DNA from: Apiotrichum sp. Y4204
Lineage: Eukaryota; Basidiomycota; Tremellomycetes; Trichosporonales; Trichosporonaceae
DNA: 64,000 bases
NCBI GenBank assembly: GCA_025531455.1
Contig: JAMYHL010000051.1
Coordinates: 186,001-250,000 of the forward strand
Direction of reading: 5' to 3'
The notes under the pieces were generated by a model. The model saw only the letters and a list, made by a program, of their open reading frames with translations. It did no database searches and was not told the origin of the DNA. Position 1 is the first letter of the stretch; each line of letters begins with the position of its first letter. Both the position numbers and the translations under genes were made by a program. Below are positions 1 to 11,283 of the stretch, one piece after another.

Positions 1-1306
1 TGCGGGGTGATCGTGGTGGAGCGCGGTGTCGTTGCCGAGATCGAGTCCGAGTCCAGCTGGGTCCAGCCCATCCAGTCCACCCAGTCCGTCCTCGCCATCC
101 ACTCCTCCGCCGCGTTCGCCGTCACACCCAAATCTCAGCCCTTCTTCCTCGCCATCTCCCCTCTCCTCTCCTCTCCTCGCCGGTATCTCCCCCGCCTTCT
201 TCCTCCCCGCCTTCCCTCGGACTGGACATTTCGCGACGCGGACTCGACTCGGGACTCGGGACTCGGCTCGGCTCGTTCGACTACCGCGCGGTGTGGATGT
301 GCGTACCATTTTGTATCTGCTTGTTAGTGACTGTGCGTTGCTCGCTGTGTCCCTCTTTGTGCTACTCACGATTTTTTCTTGACGGGTTGGGGAGAAGGCA
401 GCAGCGAAGCGGGATACTCGTTCTGTTGGTGGGTAACCAGACGACAGCCAGCGAGCCAGCGGGGGCACAGCAGCGAGCCAGGGTGGCCAGCCTGGAACCA
501 GTCAGTGCCCGAGGGTGGAGTCGCCCGCCCAGCAGGCAAGCTCCACCCCAGGCTCAAGCGACTTTGTGCTCCAGGCAGGGAGCCACAGCCAGGAGAAATT
601 TCACCACCCAGGAAACAAGACTGACCCAGGGACAAAGGGGTGGATCCTTTTTGCTCCCGCTCCACACCCAGGGGTGGAGATATTTCCGAGTGTGGCACTT
701 ACATCCACCGTAGTAAAAGGTCGGCGTTATTGTGCAGTCTTTAAGCGACGCCTTCGGGCAGATTGGTTCCGTTCAATTATCTGGAACCACGGTGTGGGGC
801 ACCAGACGAATCGTGCCCATGCAGCCTGGCGGCACTGTGGCGGCCATCTCCGCCATCACGTTACGTGTTTCTCTGCTTCGTGTTCATCAACACAACTTTC
901 ATCTTGACACTCCGACATTCACCATCGAGCAACCATTTGCGATTACCCTTTTGGAGACTGACTACATAGCATACACTCACCGTCAACCTCGGCAAGGAGC
1001 GCGACAGATAAGCTGCACTGACATGCTGAACGTAACTGTATTCACAATGGTATGGCATCTCTACTTCACTATGGGCACCAACTTCGGAGCATGACAGCAA
1101 TAGATCGGCCAGGCAAGCACCGGCATACGACTTAAACTGTCGGTCCCTGGTGGCTGATACTGGGCGATACGATTTCGATAAGACGAATGACGATGGACGA
1201 TGGACGATATACGATGGACGATGGGATGAGATAGGCTTGGAAGGGGGATGATCTCACGGCTCGGGTACACGTTCTGATTCAATCTGGCTGTTGAGTACGA
1301 CCTTGC
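1..1306. other. Intergenic, no gene recognised
   Basis: Open frames here are short and overlapping, with no recognisable protein family. The first 250 bases are pyrimidine-rich with TCTCC runs. A degenerate CGATGGA repeat lies near 1189-1224, shortly before the end of the minus-strand gene that stops at 1307, so this part is probably its 3' flank. Confidence 0.5.
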
Positions 1307-2725
1307 CTAGCGGCGCTTGCGAAGGCTGCGGCGGGGGGCCTTGCCCGCCTTGGGGTCGTACGACGACGACGAAGACGAAGACGACTTGGAAGACTCGGAA
1401 GCCGGCGAGTCGGGACGGGCGGGCATGTCCCAGTCCGCGTTGGCGCCGCTGATGAAGCGGCTGGGGGAGCCGCCAGAGCCGGGGTTGAGGGGCGGCACCT
1501 CGGGCCCAGTGTACACGATGGACAGAGGCGAGGAGGAGTACTGGAAGGGCCCGTCTTCCTCGGCTTCCTGCATCGCCAGGGCGAAACGCGAAGGAGGAGA
1601 AGTGGCGGTGGGGAACAGCGGGGTACGCGAGGGTCCAGCTTCGGCATTGATGGGGTACATGCGGAAACGCGAGGGTCCAAGTACCGCGGTGGTGCCGGCG
1701 AGCATGGGGCGATGCGATGGTCCCGCGACCGCGTTGGGAGGCGTGTTGGGGGACTTCTTGGGGGACGTCTTGCCGGGGAGCATGGGGCGAGACGAGGTTC
1801 CAGCCACCGCGTTGGGCGCGTTATTGTTGAAGTACGCGTTGTGGATGAGCCCGTTGTTGGGGTACGTGTGGCCGTTGGTGTGCACGTTGTAGCCGCCGAA
1901 CACGTCGTACCCGCCAGGGGGAGGCAGGCGCATGCGAGGGTCGACGGGCGAACCCAAGGGCACGAGGGGCCCCTCAGAGTTGACGTCACGGGGCTTCTCC
2001 CCAACGTTGATCTCGCTGGGTTCCTGCTTTACGGTGGAGGCCTGGGGCTGCTCCTTGAAGTTGAAGTCGGGGTAGGGGTAGCCGTTCGGGGCGGGAAGAG
2101 CTGAGTTGGGGCCGGACACCGAAGAGCCAGAACCACCGGACGTAGAAGTAGACGCCTCGGCGGAGCCAGCGGCAGCTGACGGGCCAGGGCAGGGCTTGAT
2201 GCCGTCCTCGTTGTCGCTAAGGTCGTCGCCCTCGACATCTTTCTCGAGATTGTGCGAGGCACGCTCGAGCATGCGGCGGAGGGCAAAATACTTGCGATCG
2301 TTGTAGGCCTTTTCGAACTCGCCGCCGAGCGCGAGCGCGAGCTCGGTGTACTTGCCTGCCTTGAAGAGCACTTCGAGCTTCTGGTACTTCTGCTCGAGGG
2401 CCGGGACGCAGACGTCGTGGCGCGCGGCGCCCTCGAGCGGGTCGATGAGCTCCCCAGTCGGGTCTACAAAGCGGAGCGGCGCGTGGCAGTACAGGCAAAT
2501 GACCTGGTAGTCGTACGTCCAAGGCTTGCACGCCCTGATACCTGCGGTGTAAGGGCGACTGCCGGCTGAGCATGGGGGAGGACTTAAGTGGGACTCACGG
2601 ATTTGGCTCTGGTCGCCCGGGGGGCGCTTGGCCAGGATATCCTGCTCGATGATGTGGCCGGGACAAACGGGGTGGACAGGATTGACGTACACTGCGTTCT
2701 CGATAACAAGACTGAATGCGCCCAT
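1307..2725 (-). CDS. Unknown protein with CLYC motif and disordered tail
   Basis: Two exons (2599-2725 and 1307-2541) joined across a 57-nt GT-AG intron give about 453 aa. The start is the ATG at 2725 (MGAFSLVIENAVYV); an in-frame upstream methionine codon lies in likely 5' UTR. The first ~130 residues look folded. They contain several cysteines including CxxC in VICLYCHAPLRF, a DVCVPALEQKY segment, and a helical stretch rich in Leu, Glu and Lys. The remainder is Ser/Pro/Gly-rich, with repeated AGPSR/AGPSHRP elements, and ends in a basic RRSLRKRR tail that could be a nuclear localisation signal. I do not recognise a family. The cysteine spacing could bind zinc, but that is inference. The intron is a multiple of three, so an unspliced product would keep the frame. 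Confidence 0.75.
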   Translation of the reverse strand: MGAFSLVIENAVYVNPVHPVCPGHIIEQDILAKRPPGDQSQIRESHLSPPPCSAGSRPYTAGIRACKPWTYDYQVICLYCHAPLRFVDPTGELIDPLEGAARHDVCVPALEQKYQKLEVLFKAGKYTELALALGGEFEKAYNDRKYFALRRMLERASHNLEKDVEGDDLSDNEDGIKPCPGPSAAAGSAEASTSTSGGSGSSVSGPNSALPAPNGYPYPDFNFKEQPQASTVKQEPSEINVGEKPRDVNSEGPLVPLGSPVDPRMRLPPPGGYDVFGGYNVHTNGHTYPNNGLIHNAYFNNNAPNAVAGTSSRPMLPGKTSPKKSPNTPPNAVAGPSHRPMLAGTTAVLGPSRFRMYPINAEAGPSRTPLFPTATSPPSRFALAMQEAEEDGPFQYSSSPLSIVYTGPEVPPLNPGSGGSPSRFISGANADWDMPARPDSPASESSKSSSSSSSSYDPKAGKAPRRSLRKRR

Positions 2726-5700
2726 TGTGGATGGATGGGTTGGAGGTGAAGAGGGAGTTTGGGGATGGAGAGGAGAGTCGAGGAGGGGTGTTATGTACAC
2801 ATTGCGCGGAGCTGTGTGCCATTATTTCTCGGCGGGGGGCTAGGTGCTGACAACAGATGATGGGGGATGGATGATGGCCGGGCAGGATGCTTGATTGGGG
2901 AAGAGGGACAAAGAGCATCTGTGGGGGATGTGTGTATTGTGCCTCACAAACACCCCAATGGATCTCGCAGCCATGTCAGAAGCCATGCTCGATATGGATG
3001 TTGTGGAGAGTTGGGTGCGAGGTGTGCGCGAGATGTGGCGGAGATGAATACGTTGCTTGATGTGTGCCACACCATCCACCATCCAGAAGAGAACGTGGGG
3101 TATATTGCATTCCGACCAGATCGGGAGAAAGACAGATCGAGGGGACAACAATAACAGATAACAATTATCACCTCCAAGCTGGAACGGTACTGACCGTTCC
3201 GACGACAATATACTGAGGCATTTCTCGTAAGATTCTCGATTTTCACAAGTAGTGAGAGATGGCCGGAATCCGCTATTAGAGAGGTTGAACAACTGCTCTT
3301 TACGCGGTATTTCACTCAACTTTTATCAATCCCACATCAACGCGCCACAACGAGCTCGCAGTTGGTTCTTGATTACTCCTTCTCATCCACATTCAGTTGC
3401 GAAGAGATCCCAGTTGCGTGTGCGGGAGTTCAGCTGAGCGCAAACGGCGGCTGTTGCCAGTTACTTTGCGCTTTCGTGTCTGCAGCTGTTTTTCTTTGTT
3501 TATTTGTGATCTCGCTTTGTTTGTTTTTCTTCGTTGTTCTGCATGGCGGTGTTTTACTTTGTGGTTTTTGTTTGTCTCTTTGAATGTTTACCTCTTGCGC
3601 ACCCAGCCTGTCAATTTTCTGCTTTCGCGCTGAAGCTTTCTGACGAACGCTTTGACTAGGTAGCGTATCAGAAGTGCCATCATATCCGGTGGCAAAACCG
3701 AGCCCATGGTCAGAGTTGTTCGCCCTGTCCTGTTCTGCCACCTGGAGCCACAGAGTCACTTTCCCCTCATTTCTTCATAAGTATTCACAATATCCCCTCC
3801 TTCTCCCATTATTGTCCTCTCATGTTTCGCCCTCGTCCAGAGCTCGGAGGTAATATGCATGCCGGGCGATTCGGAAAATTCTCAAGTTTCCAAGTAAAGG
3901 TCTAAGACACCTCATCAGCTCTCTCGCTTTCTCTCCGTTTGCGCGCCGCGTCTAAGAGCACTCTGCACTTTCCTCCGTCGAAGCCCAGATGTTTTGTTCC
4001 GGAATGCCCGCCCTTATTGTTTGCAGTCTTACGTTCATTTCTGACGTTTATCACTTATCGTAAAATCCTTATTGGGCCGGTTGATCAGGCAACGACGTTG
4101 AAATATTGTTTGCTGGAGATGGGCTCGCCGCAGTTGCTTGGCAATAGCTTCGCTGACCTGCTAGAACTGATTCTGTCGCTATCTACGCGTCCTCAGCTTC
4201 CCTCTCGGTCACATGCTGCGAACGCAGGACATTTGATCTATCACCAGTGCGGAAACAGCGTTTCACCTGGCTTAAACGCTCAATACTTCTACTATCGAAT
4301 TACAAGCGGGACGAAAGACGTCACCCCGCACTCTGTCTCACCATTAAACTACATACAATCACATACAGGAACAGCAACCCCGGGACAGCCATTGGCCACT
4401 CGAGATTGCCGTGACAGGGCTCGGCGAGACCATCTGGGGGGAGGAGCTTTAACTGCCGTGCAGGAGTCGGAAGTGCTGCCAAGTTTGGTGAACCATTCTG
4501 CAGCCAGTACAGCGCTTCCTACTGAGTGGGACGGCACTCATTATGGCGGCAGTGAATGGGTACAATGGCAGCTTGCCAAGACCAAACTCTCCTGTAAGTC
4601 GAAACGCTGTCCCAGAAATCTCCCGTTGGCACTCTTCGAACCAAACAATCCCGGGAATCCCTCGACCCGACACAGACAGCATCGTCGGCGGCGACGCAGT
4701 AAGGTCCAACTTGGCCCGCGGTCATCAGATCATGGGTCACGATCACGTTCGCGATGCCCGACCGCGTGGACCTCCGAGCTACAAAGTTCGCCCAGCCGGC
4801 CCGGCACAACCTACTCGGACCCGGTGGATGGGTGGGTGTCGGGTTCCTCGTTCCGCGGGGTATCCCTTCTTCAACCCTCGATCCTGGCGGCCTCGCGGCT
4901 CCGTTGGTCCTGCGTCGTGATGTGAGGTGGTGGAACGACCCACGTTTCAGGTGCAAACTCTGTTTTCACCGATTTAGGTTGGTGCCCGAGCGTTCATGAC
5001 GGCGCGCATCGGAACGCCGCCTTTACGGCTCGGTGGGCAGGCACGGGGACGGGGTCTCGAGTTTACAGTCCGCCGGCATCGAAACTTAGACTGCGCCGAC
5101 CCCGAGACAACCAGATGCAGTATCATGTGCTTTACGCGGATGCAGTGGCCGAATGGAGCTACCTGAGCTACGACTCTCCTGAGCGACATGATGACGCTGA
5201 TGATGGCGACAAGCAACGACCCCGGGAGCATAAGAACACGAGGGAAGGCTACCACATCTGGCAGGCACACCGAAGACCAAAAGAAAGGACATGAAAAACA
5301 CGAGGAACGTACGCAGGTGGGTTGGGTTGGCGACTAACCCAACTGAGGTCTCTGCGGCAATGGAGAGCAGAGTTCCCGTTGAGTTCCGGAAGAGCTCTGG
5401 CAGCACCTCGAACCTTGCAGCCTTGCGGAATGGAGGGTGGGGCGGTACGTCGCGTCGTGAGGCAAAAAGAGGAGAACGGCCTCCGACGTCCGACACCTCC
5501 GGCACTCCGACGGTAACGTTATATTTTGGGTATCGGTGCCATCGGGCTGTGAGCTTGCTACGCCGAGGGCCGAGGGCGGGATTGGACCTCAAGATTGCGG
5601 GGTGCATTGCGCACAGGGCCATGCATGGCTGTGCGCCGTCCCCCGATGGCCCCGATTTGTGAGAGCACTGGTGTGCTGGCTGAGATGTTGCAGTCCCCGA

Positions 5701-6130
5701 TGTGCCAAACTGCGAACCCAGAGTGGCATCGCCTCGCGGGGCGTCGGTGTGTTTCATCATCCGCCAAAATATCACAACAATAAAGACAAAAAAAAAAAAA
5801 AAAAAGTTCAGCAACAGCTCAATCTTGTGATCTGGCTGCATCCACATCTCCATCGCAAACACCCGCGTCGCCAGTTCCCAGTTCTCACCACTGGAATCGT
5901 CACCGTACCGGTATCATATACATGCTGCGTATGCAGGGGCCGTGTCTATAGGTACGACAGTCTAGGCACATCTATGTGCTGAGGAAAACATGGATGGAGA
6001 ACATGATGGTCGTGATTGTGATAGTGTCCGCTATGAGCGTATGTATTGTCCGCTGATGAGAGTGTCCACTGGAGGTGAACAAGAGAGGTACAGGGGGATG
6101 AAGTGTGGAAGATGGTCGCCAAGATAGCGT
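2726..6130. other. 3.4 kb intergenic region
   Basis: No gene could be supported on either strand. It contains a 328-codon stop-free stretch (3939-4925) that lacks an early ATG and resembles no family. It also holds a run of 18 A at 5788-5805 preceded four bases upstream by AATAAA (5779-5784). The left end must carry the promoter of the gene starting at 2725, and the right end the 3' flank of the GH16 gene ending at 6131. Confidence 0.5.
5779..5805 (+). repeat. AATAAA followed by A18 tract
   Basis: AATAAA at 5779-5784 is followed after three bases by 18 consecutive A (5788-5805). The order signal-then-A-tail on the plus strand resembles the 3' end of a retro-inserted transcript. No source gene or target-site duplication was found, so a chance A tract is possible. 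Confidence 0.6.
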
Positions 6131-7420
6131 TTACTTTGCCGGGGTGTAGACGCGCAGGCTGTTGATGAGCCAGAACGCCTCCTCGAAAGCCGCAGGGTTG
6201 TTGTCAACGTAGGCCGGGCATCCCTCGGGGAACTTCTTCGCGCAGCCGCCGCCATTCCAGATGTCGGTGCCCCACCCGCCACAGAAGGTGAGGTTGATGA
6301 TGAGCTTCTGGGCAAGCAGCAGCTCATCCATCTTTTCACACAGGGAGGTTGCGGGGAAGTCGGCAATCTTGGTCCCGAGCGAGGTCTCGTCGAGCTGGTC
6401 GCTGTCCTCGAGGATGCTTTCCGGGACGGCCCCCGAAGTGCGCGGCCAGTGCCAGAACGAGACACCGCGCACGTCGCGGCGCATAATGTAGTAGCCGCCG
6501 CCCTCGGCGTTCAGGCCCTTGCCGAATGAGGTCTGCGCGTCGACACGCGCATTGCAGCCCTGGTCGCCGTCACAAAGAGTTTGGGCCGCCTTGGCGCCCT
6601 CAAAAGCCCACTCGGGGACGGCGCTACGGTTGGCAGGGGGGACATAGCAGTTCTCCCCCCTGCCAGTGTGCACGGACATGAGGTTGGTGGTGTCCTCGTT
6701 GGTGCCCTCGATAATATCAATCTCGCCGCCGGCCGGCCACTCCTTTGCCTCACCCAGAGTCCAGAATGCGGGCCAGGTACCACATCCCCAGGGCATGTGG
6801 AGAAAGTCGAAGATGACAAGGTGGTCGACCCACTCCTTCTTGGTCTTGATGCGTACAGAGTCGCGTCCGCGCGCGTCCGGCTTGACGATGCTCCACGAGT
6901 CGGCGCCCATGCCGAAGCGGTTCTCGTCGGTCCACGCAAGTCCGCGTGCCTTGGCCGTCTCCGCGTCGACATAGTTGACGCGGCCGTGCGTCGGGTCGTC
7001 CATTGTCTCGTAGTCAAACTCGGTGAAAAACTTGTCGCCCTCGTACTTGTCCTGTCTGTCAGCAAGGCACTCGAGGAATGTGGCTGGTGTTTGTTTGACA
7101 CTCACCTCTAAAACCCATTTGTTTGTCCACGGCCGCGCAAACTCGGTGGTCGGCTTGACGTCCTTTGCGCTGCTCGTGGCAGAAGCCGAAATGGATGCCT
7201 TGTCCGTCTTAGTATCTGTCTTCTCTGTAGGCTTGTCGTCGCTCTTAGGAGAGGGTGTCTCGCCAGCCCCGGCGGGAGCGTCGACGGTAGTCTCATTGGC
7301 AGTGGCAGTGGCAGTGGCAGTGGCAGAGGTGGAAGTGCTGTCCCCACGCCTGACCATAGGCTTGGCCGATGCGACCGCCAAAAGCGGGCCGAGGAGGAGG
7401 AGCTTGTTGGTTGCGACCAT
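6131..7420 (-). CDS. Secreted GH16 endo-beta-1,3(4)-glucanase
   Basis: Two exons (7106-7420 and 6131-7051) with a 54-nt intron give about 411 aa. The protein is predicted to be secreted: residues 1-19 form a signal peptide (MVATNKLLLLGPLLAVASA) and a Ser/Thr/Ala linker follows. The linker includes an alternating Ala-Thr run encoded by a GGCAGT repeat at about 7298-7326, probably O-glycosylated. The GH16 domain starts near residue 100 (KYEGDKFFTEFDYET, DPTHGRVNYVD) and carries the catalytic signature GEIDIIEG, the family E-x-D-x-x-E, with E about 213, D about 215 and E about 218. The HMPWGCGTWPAFWTLG strand is typical of laminarinase-like members. Such enzymes cleave beta-1,3 or mixed beta-1,3/1,4-glucans in the wall or environment. 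There is no GPI signal: the protein ends LINSLRVYTPAK. The exact substrate cannot be read from sequence. Confidence 0.92.
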   Translation of the reverse strand: MVATNKLLLLGPLLAVASAKPMVRRGDSTSTSATATATATANETTVDAPAGAGETPSPKSDDKPTEKTDTKTDKASISASATSSAKDVKPTTEFARPWTNKWVLEVSVKQTPATFLECLADRQDKYEGDKFFTEFDYETMDDPTHGRVNYVDAETAKARGLAWTDENRFGMGADSWSIVKPDARGRDSVRIKTKKEWVDHLVIFDFLHMPWGCGTWPAFWTLGEAKEWPAGGEIDIIEGTNEDTTNLMSVHTGRGENCYVPPANRSAVPEWAFEGAKAAQTLCDGDQGCNARVDAQTSFGKGLNAEGGGYYIMRRDVRGVSFWHWPRTSGAVPESILEDSDQLDETSLGTKIADFPATSLCEKMDELLLAQKLIINLTFCGGWGTDIWNGGGCAKKFPEGCPAYVDNNPAAFEEAFWLINSLRVYTPAK

Positions 7421-10201
7421 TATGTGGTGTGTCGAAGTGCTGGTCTGGGTAGGGAGGTGATGGACGGCGAGCAGTGGCACTAGCCCAAGAAAGAAGAGGC
7501 AGGAGCGAAAGGAAAAACAGTCCAGCGACAGTGGACGGCGAAGGGAAGCAACAGAACAAACTCGACGGACAGCGACAGCTGGTGATCGAGTGGTGTGCAG
7601 CTAGGACGGGATGGGATAAGAATGGGGCACTTTTGTCGTTGCCATGCTGACCTTGATATATGATTTACAGAAACCCACAGCAGGTGACAGTGCCTTGTGC
7701 AAAGGGCTCAAGGTGTGCTTGATCTTGTTCTTGTTCTTGCGCTTGTGTTTGAGTTTACCTGCACGTCGTGCATCTCCCTCTCTCACCTGTCGCCCTCGTC
7801 TCTGTCGCCCTCATCTCGTACACAAGGACACCCTTGTGTTGCACCATCTGCACAGGCCTGTGCGCTTCAGACACTGGGCATCACCGCTTCTCGTCTTTCG
7901 AGTTCACCTCCTGAAACGCGCGGGCTCCCTCGTCGTGCACAGGGTTTCGGCCCACACTAGGGTCAGTGCCGTAACAAACTGACGTACAGCATCCATGCAA
8001 CAACAACATGCGCTCCCCGACGCGCAGGAGTATGCACCAGCACCGAGACCCCAGACGCGTCAGTGTACCCACGCACTCACCACCGAGGTGGCGTGTGCGA
8101 CCTCGGAAGCTCGGAAGATCAGAAGCTCATGTCTCAGCGCAATGCCGTGGATGTACAGTATGTATGCCGGCGCTGGCCCTGAGTATGTATTCTCGGCGCC
8201 GGCTGTAGGCAGGCAGATGAAGCAGGATGCAGCTCGATTCTTCCCGTACCCCCTCGTCCTCCTCAGCGACAGTGACATCCTGCCCGTCGAGATTTGCATC
8301 ATGGAAGAGCTGACCACACTTACGAGAGGAACAAGAAGACTGAATTCGTGCTTGCCCCGACGCTCTGTCCCACTGGAACGTGGTTGCAACGTCGAACGCC
8401 CAGACGCGGCCAGACGGCAACCGACCTCATAGAGGATGTTTACAGGGGAGTAACAGGGCGCGTGTTTGTCATCTGCACAGCGTGTTGCAGGGAGTGGTGT
8501 ATGAGCTTCCGAGGTACGCGTTCCAGCTGGCCAGCTTCCGACTCGCACGCATGTACTTGGCGCTTGGACTTAGAGGACATGGCCCTTCATGGATACCCCA
8601 ATCTGCGATGTCTGTTTGTCATGTTACTCCCCGCAACCCCGGAATGCATCCCCACCTTCTCCTCCTGTCTGAACGGATTGACAATCGGGTATCGTTGCTG
8701 GCGGACGCTGTTGTTGTTTTGGATGTTGTCGTCTCCATGCCCTGGTCAGCCATTTCCAGGACATAGTAGCCGGCCAGCAAAGACCTTTTTCTTCTCACGT
8801 CCTCTTTCGCCATCCGCCGCGACCGCGACATTAGATCCTCGGAAGAGACGACGAGCCACGGGCATGCGACAACACATGCAGCTGTCCCACAATAGGGTCA
8901 CGACGACGCGACAGTAACGCGCATCTCATGAAAATACCCTCGACACGCTAGACGGGGCACCTGGATCGGATCTGATGCGGCGCTGCATGCATCTAGGATA
9001 CATCTTGGGGATGCATTGTGAGCGGGCACGAGGCTCGAGCTGGCCACAGACTCAAGATATCCAAGATCCAAGATGGAGACTGAAGCTCGCCGACCTGGGG
9101 GCGGTGCGCGCCGCAGGGCTTGTCACACACCGCCGTGCACAGATGTCTGGGTCCTGGATTCGCAATACCCCCCAACCCACCCAGAGCTGACCTCGGATTC
9201 GGAGCTTCTGCCTTCTGGGAAGCTCGGCCATGCATGGTCGCGAGTCGACGTGCACTCAGGTATGAGAATCGGGGATAGGAAGGCATTTGGGAGTGTACAG
9301 TACACACCTGAACCTGGGTACTGCACACCTGTCCAGGATATACGTCCGGGGGCCTCGGCGGGTGCTTGGCTTCTCCGCACGGTTCGGGGCTTGGCCCGTC
9401 CACAATGTCCACTATATCACTATACGAGCTTCTACCAGGTCCGATCTCATCCTATTAGCAACCCACCCTCTCCTCTCTCTGCATGCTCCAGCAAGCCCGT
9501 TCTCCGTCGGCATCTGGTTCTGGGTGGCTCGGGCGGGTCCGACTCGGACGAGTTCGGGGCCGTTTAGCTTTAGCGCCAGCCCATCCATGGCCCATCTAAG
9601 CTCTGACACTGACACTTGCCTGATACCGATCTTGAATCTGTCTGATCTCTGTGCGCAGGGCTCATCTCGGGGTTAGGCCAGCTCCGCTGGCCTGGTGGGC
9701 CATGGTCGGTGATAGTCTAGGACACGGAGGGACTGGCCACAAGATCTCGGAACACTGGATCTTGGATGCAGCGGAGCCGCAGGATACACGGCCTCTGAGG
9801 CTTCTTGGGCAATCGCTGCAGCGCTTTCTCTGCTGCATGGGTCCTGCGTACTTGGCCACTCGTGGCAGACTGAGCACATGGTCTAGCTGCAGTGTACGGG
9901 AGGCTGCCCCGGGACGTTTGTTTCTGTCCATTCCATCACCTAAAGCCGACCTCACTGCTCCGACTCACCACACAGTCTAGGGGGAACGTCGGGAAGACAC
10001 CGCGGCGATCTTTGTGGGATTGGGCTTGGTCAGCCATGATGAGCCGATCCGCCACAGACCAATCCACGATCAGCGATCCGCTTCGGCGATCCTCCAACCT
10101 CGACAATTCGACGACCGCCGACCTCGGCCTCAGCCCTTTGGCTTCCTGCGAGGTCATCGCCACCGGCAACAAGTAAAAATGGACCTCTACTTGAGGCTGT
10201 A
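7421..10201. other. 2.8 kb intergenic region
   Basis: Contains only short unremarkable frames on both strands, none with a family signature or consistent splice structure. The left part is the likely promoter of the GH16 gene that starts at 7420. A tRNA gene lies just beyond the right edge. Confidence 0.5.
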
Positions 10202-10280
10202 CTTCCTGACGGAGAATCGAACTCCGATCTCCCGCGATCTCAGTGACAAGCGAGCATACTAGCCGTTATACGATCAGGAA
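10202..10280 (-). tRNA. tRNA-Asp (GTC) with short intron
   Basis: The minus strand folds as a complete cloverleaf. The acceptor TTCCTGA pairs perfectly with TCAGGAA. The D arm is GTAT/GTAT with a GG-containing loop. The anticodon stem CTCGC pairs with GCGGG (one G-T). The T arm CGGAG-TTCGATT-CTCCG has an intact B box. The anticodon loop reads TTGTCA...C, so the anticodon is GTC (aspartate). The loop is 14 rather than 7 nt. This is best explained by a 7-nt intron (CTGAGAT) at the canonical position one base after the anticodon. CCA is not encoded, as expected for eukaryotes. Confidence 0.9.
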
Positions 10281-11283
10281 GGCGATGTTTTCAAAAAGGC
10301 GCGTGTGGAAGAACGACGGCGATGGAACGCGACAAACGCGGAGAGGTCGCTGCGGCGCGGGATATGCGGAGCGCAGACATAGCAGGGGTACGGGAAGCTG
10401 TCGCGGGGCGTGCAATAGTCTGAAGCGAGTGAAGAGAAGTCCAGGAAGGAGGACTGGAGATGCTCTCCCCTACATTCAGTGGATTGACAACTCGGACGGT
10501 CGCGATTGTGTTTCTTGTTTCGCTGTGACAGTCGGGTTGACACGTGACGCCCACCTCGGGTTTAGACGTGTCTCGTCTTTGCCCCTCTGGTGTCGGCCGA
10601 GGCATTGATACTCTTATCGTTGGACACGACTATGCATCCAGGAAGAACCAAACAAACCATCGCAGCAGCAGAACAGTTCAGTTCTCTGTCTTCTCTGAGC
10701 GCCATGGATCACGCTAGATCTCTTCTAGTATGTGTTCTAGTGCCGCCGATCACGACGATCCGGGGCATCGGGCCCATTTTGGCTGGCAATCGGCTCTGGC
10801 AAATGGCGCTAGTCCTGCCGATGCCGATCCTTGGCGCCCCGGGGGTGATGATGTCATGATATCCCGATGTTCATTGTTGCAGCCCCCGACTGAGCCCGAC
10901 GGATATACCAGTGTCAGTCGTGCAGCAAGCATGCAAGCAGCAAGCATGCAGGCAGGACATTGTGCCCCATGTCCGCGTATTTCCATTGTACTCTCGCCTA
11001 CCGCGTTCCTGGCGTTGCCATGCATTGTTCTGTCATCTGCCATCATCTGTCTGTCGCTGTACATTGGAGAGCGCCACGTTCACGCACACTCGGCACTCGG
11101 CGTGCGCCTCGCTCGCCTCCGTCCCCCCTCAACGTCACTCCCCATACCCGAGCCATGTCGCAGCACCTCGGAACCCGACTGGTCCGCGACCTACTGTGAC
11201 ACCGTAGCTGCGTTCCGTGATAAAAGACAACGAGCAACTACAGCCCCACGTTTCCCACTCTCAACCCATCTATCACTTCAAAC
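10281..11283. other. Intergenic, promoter of exon-repeat gene
   Basis: No gene recognised. Frames are short or are read-through of the downstream gene in the wrong frame. The last few hundred bases must include the promoter and 5' leader of the gene beginning at 11284. The leader just before the ATG is C/A-rich. Confidence 0.45.

Noticed and set aside
3939..4925. 328-codon open frame on the plus strand
   Set aside because: It lacks an ATG at its start, has no family resemblance and no consistent splice signals; long stop-free stretches are expected by chance in GC-rich DNA.
5086..5862. 258-codon minus-strand frame with a poly-Phe run
   Set aside because: The Phe run is the A18 tract read backwards; nothing else supports coding.
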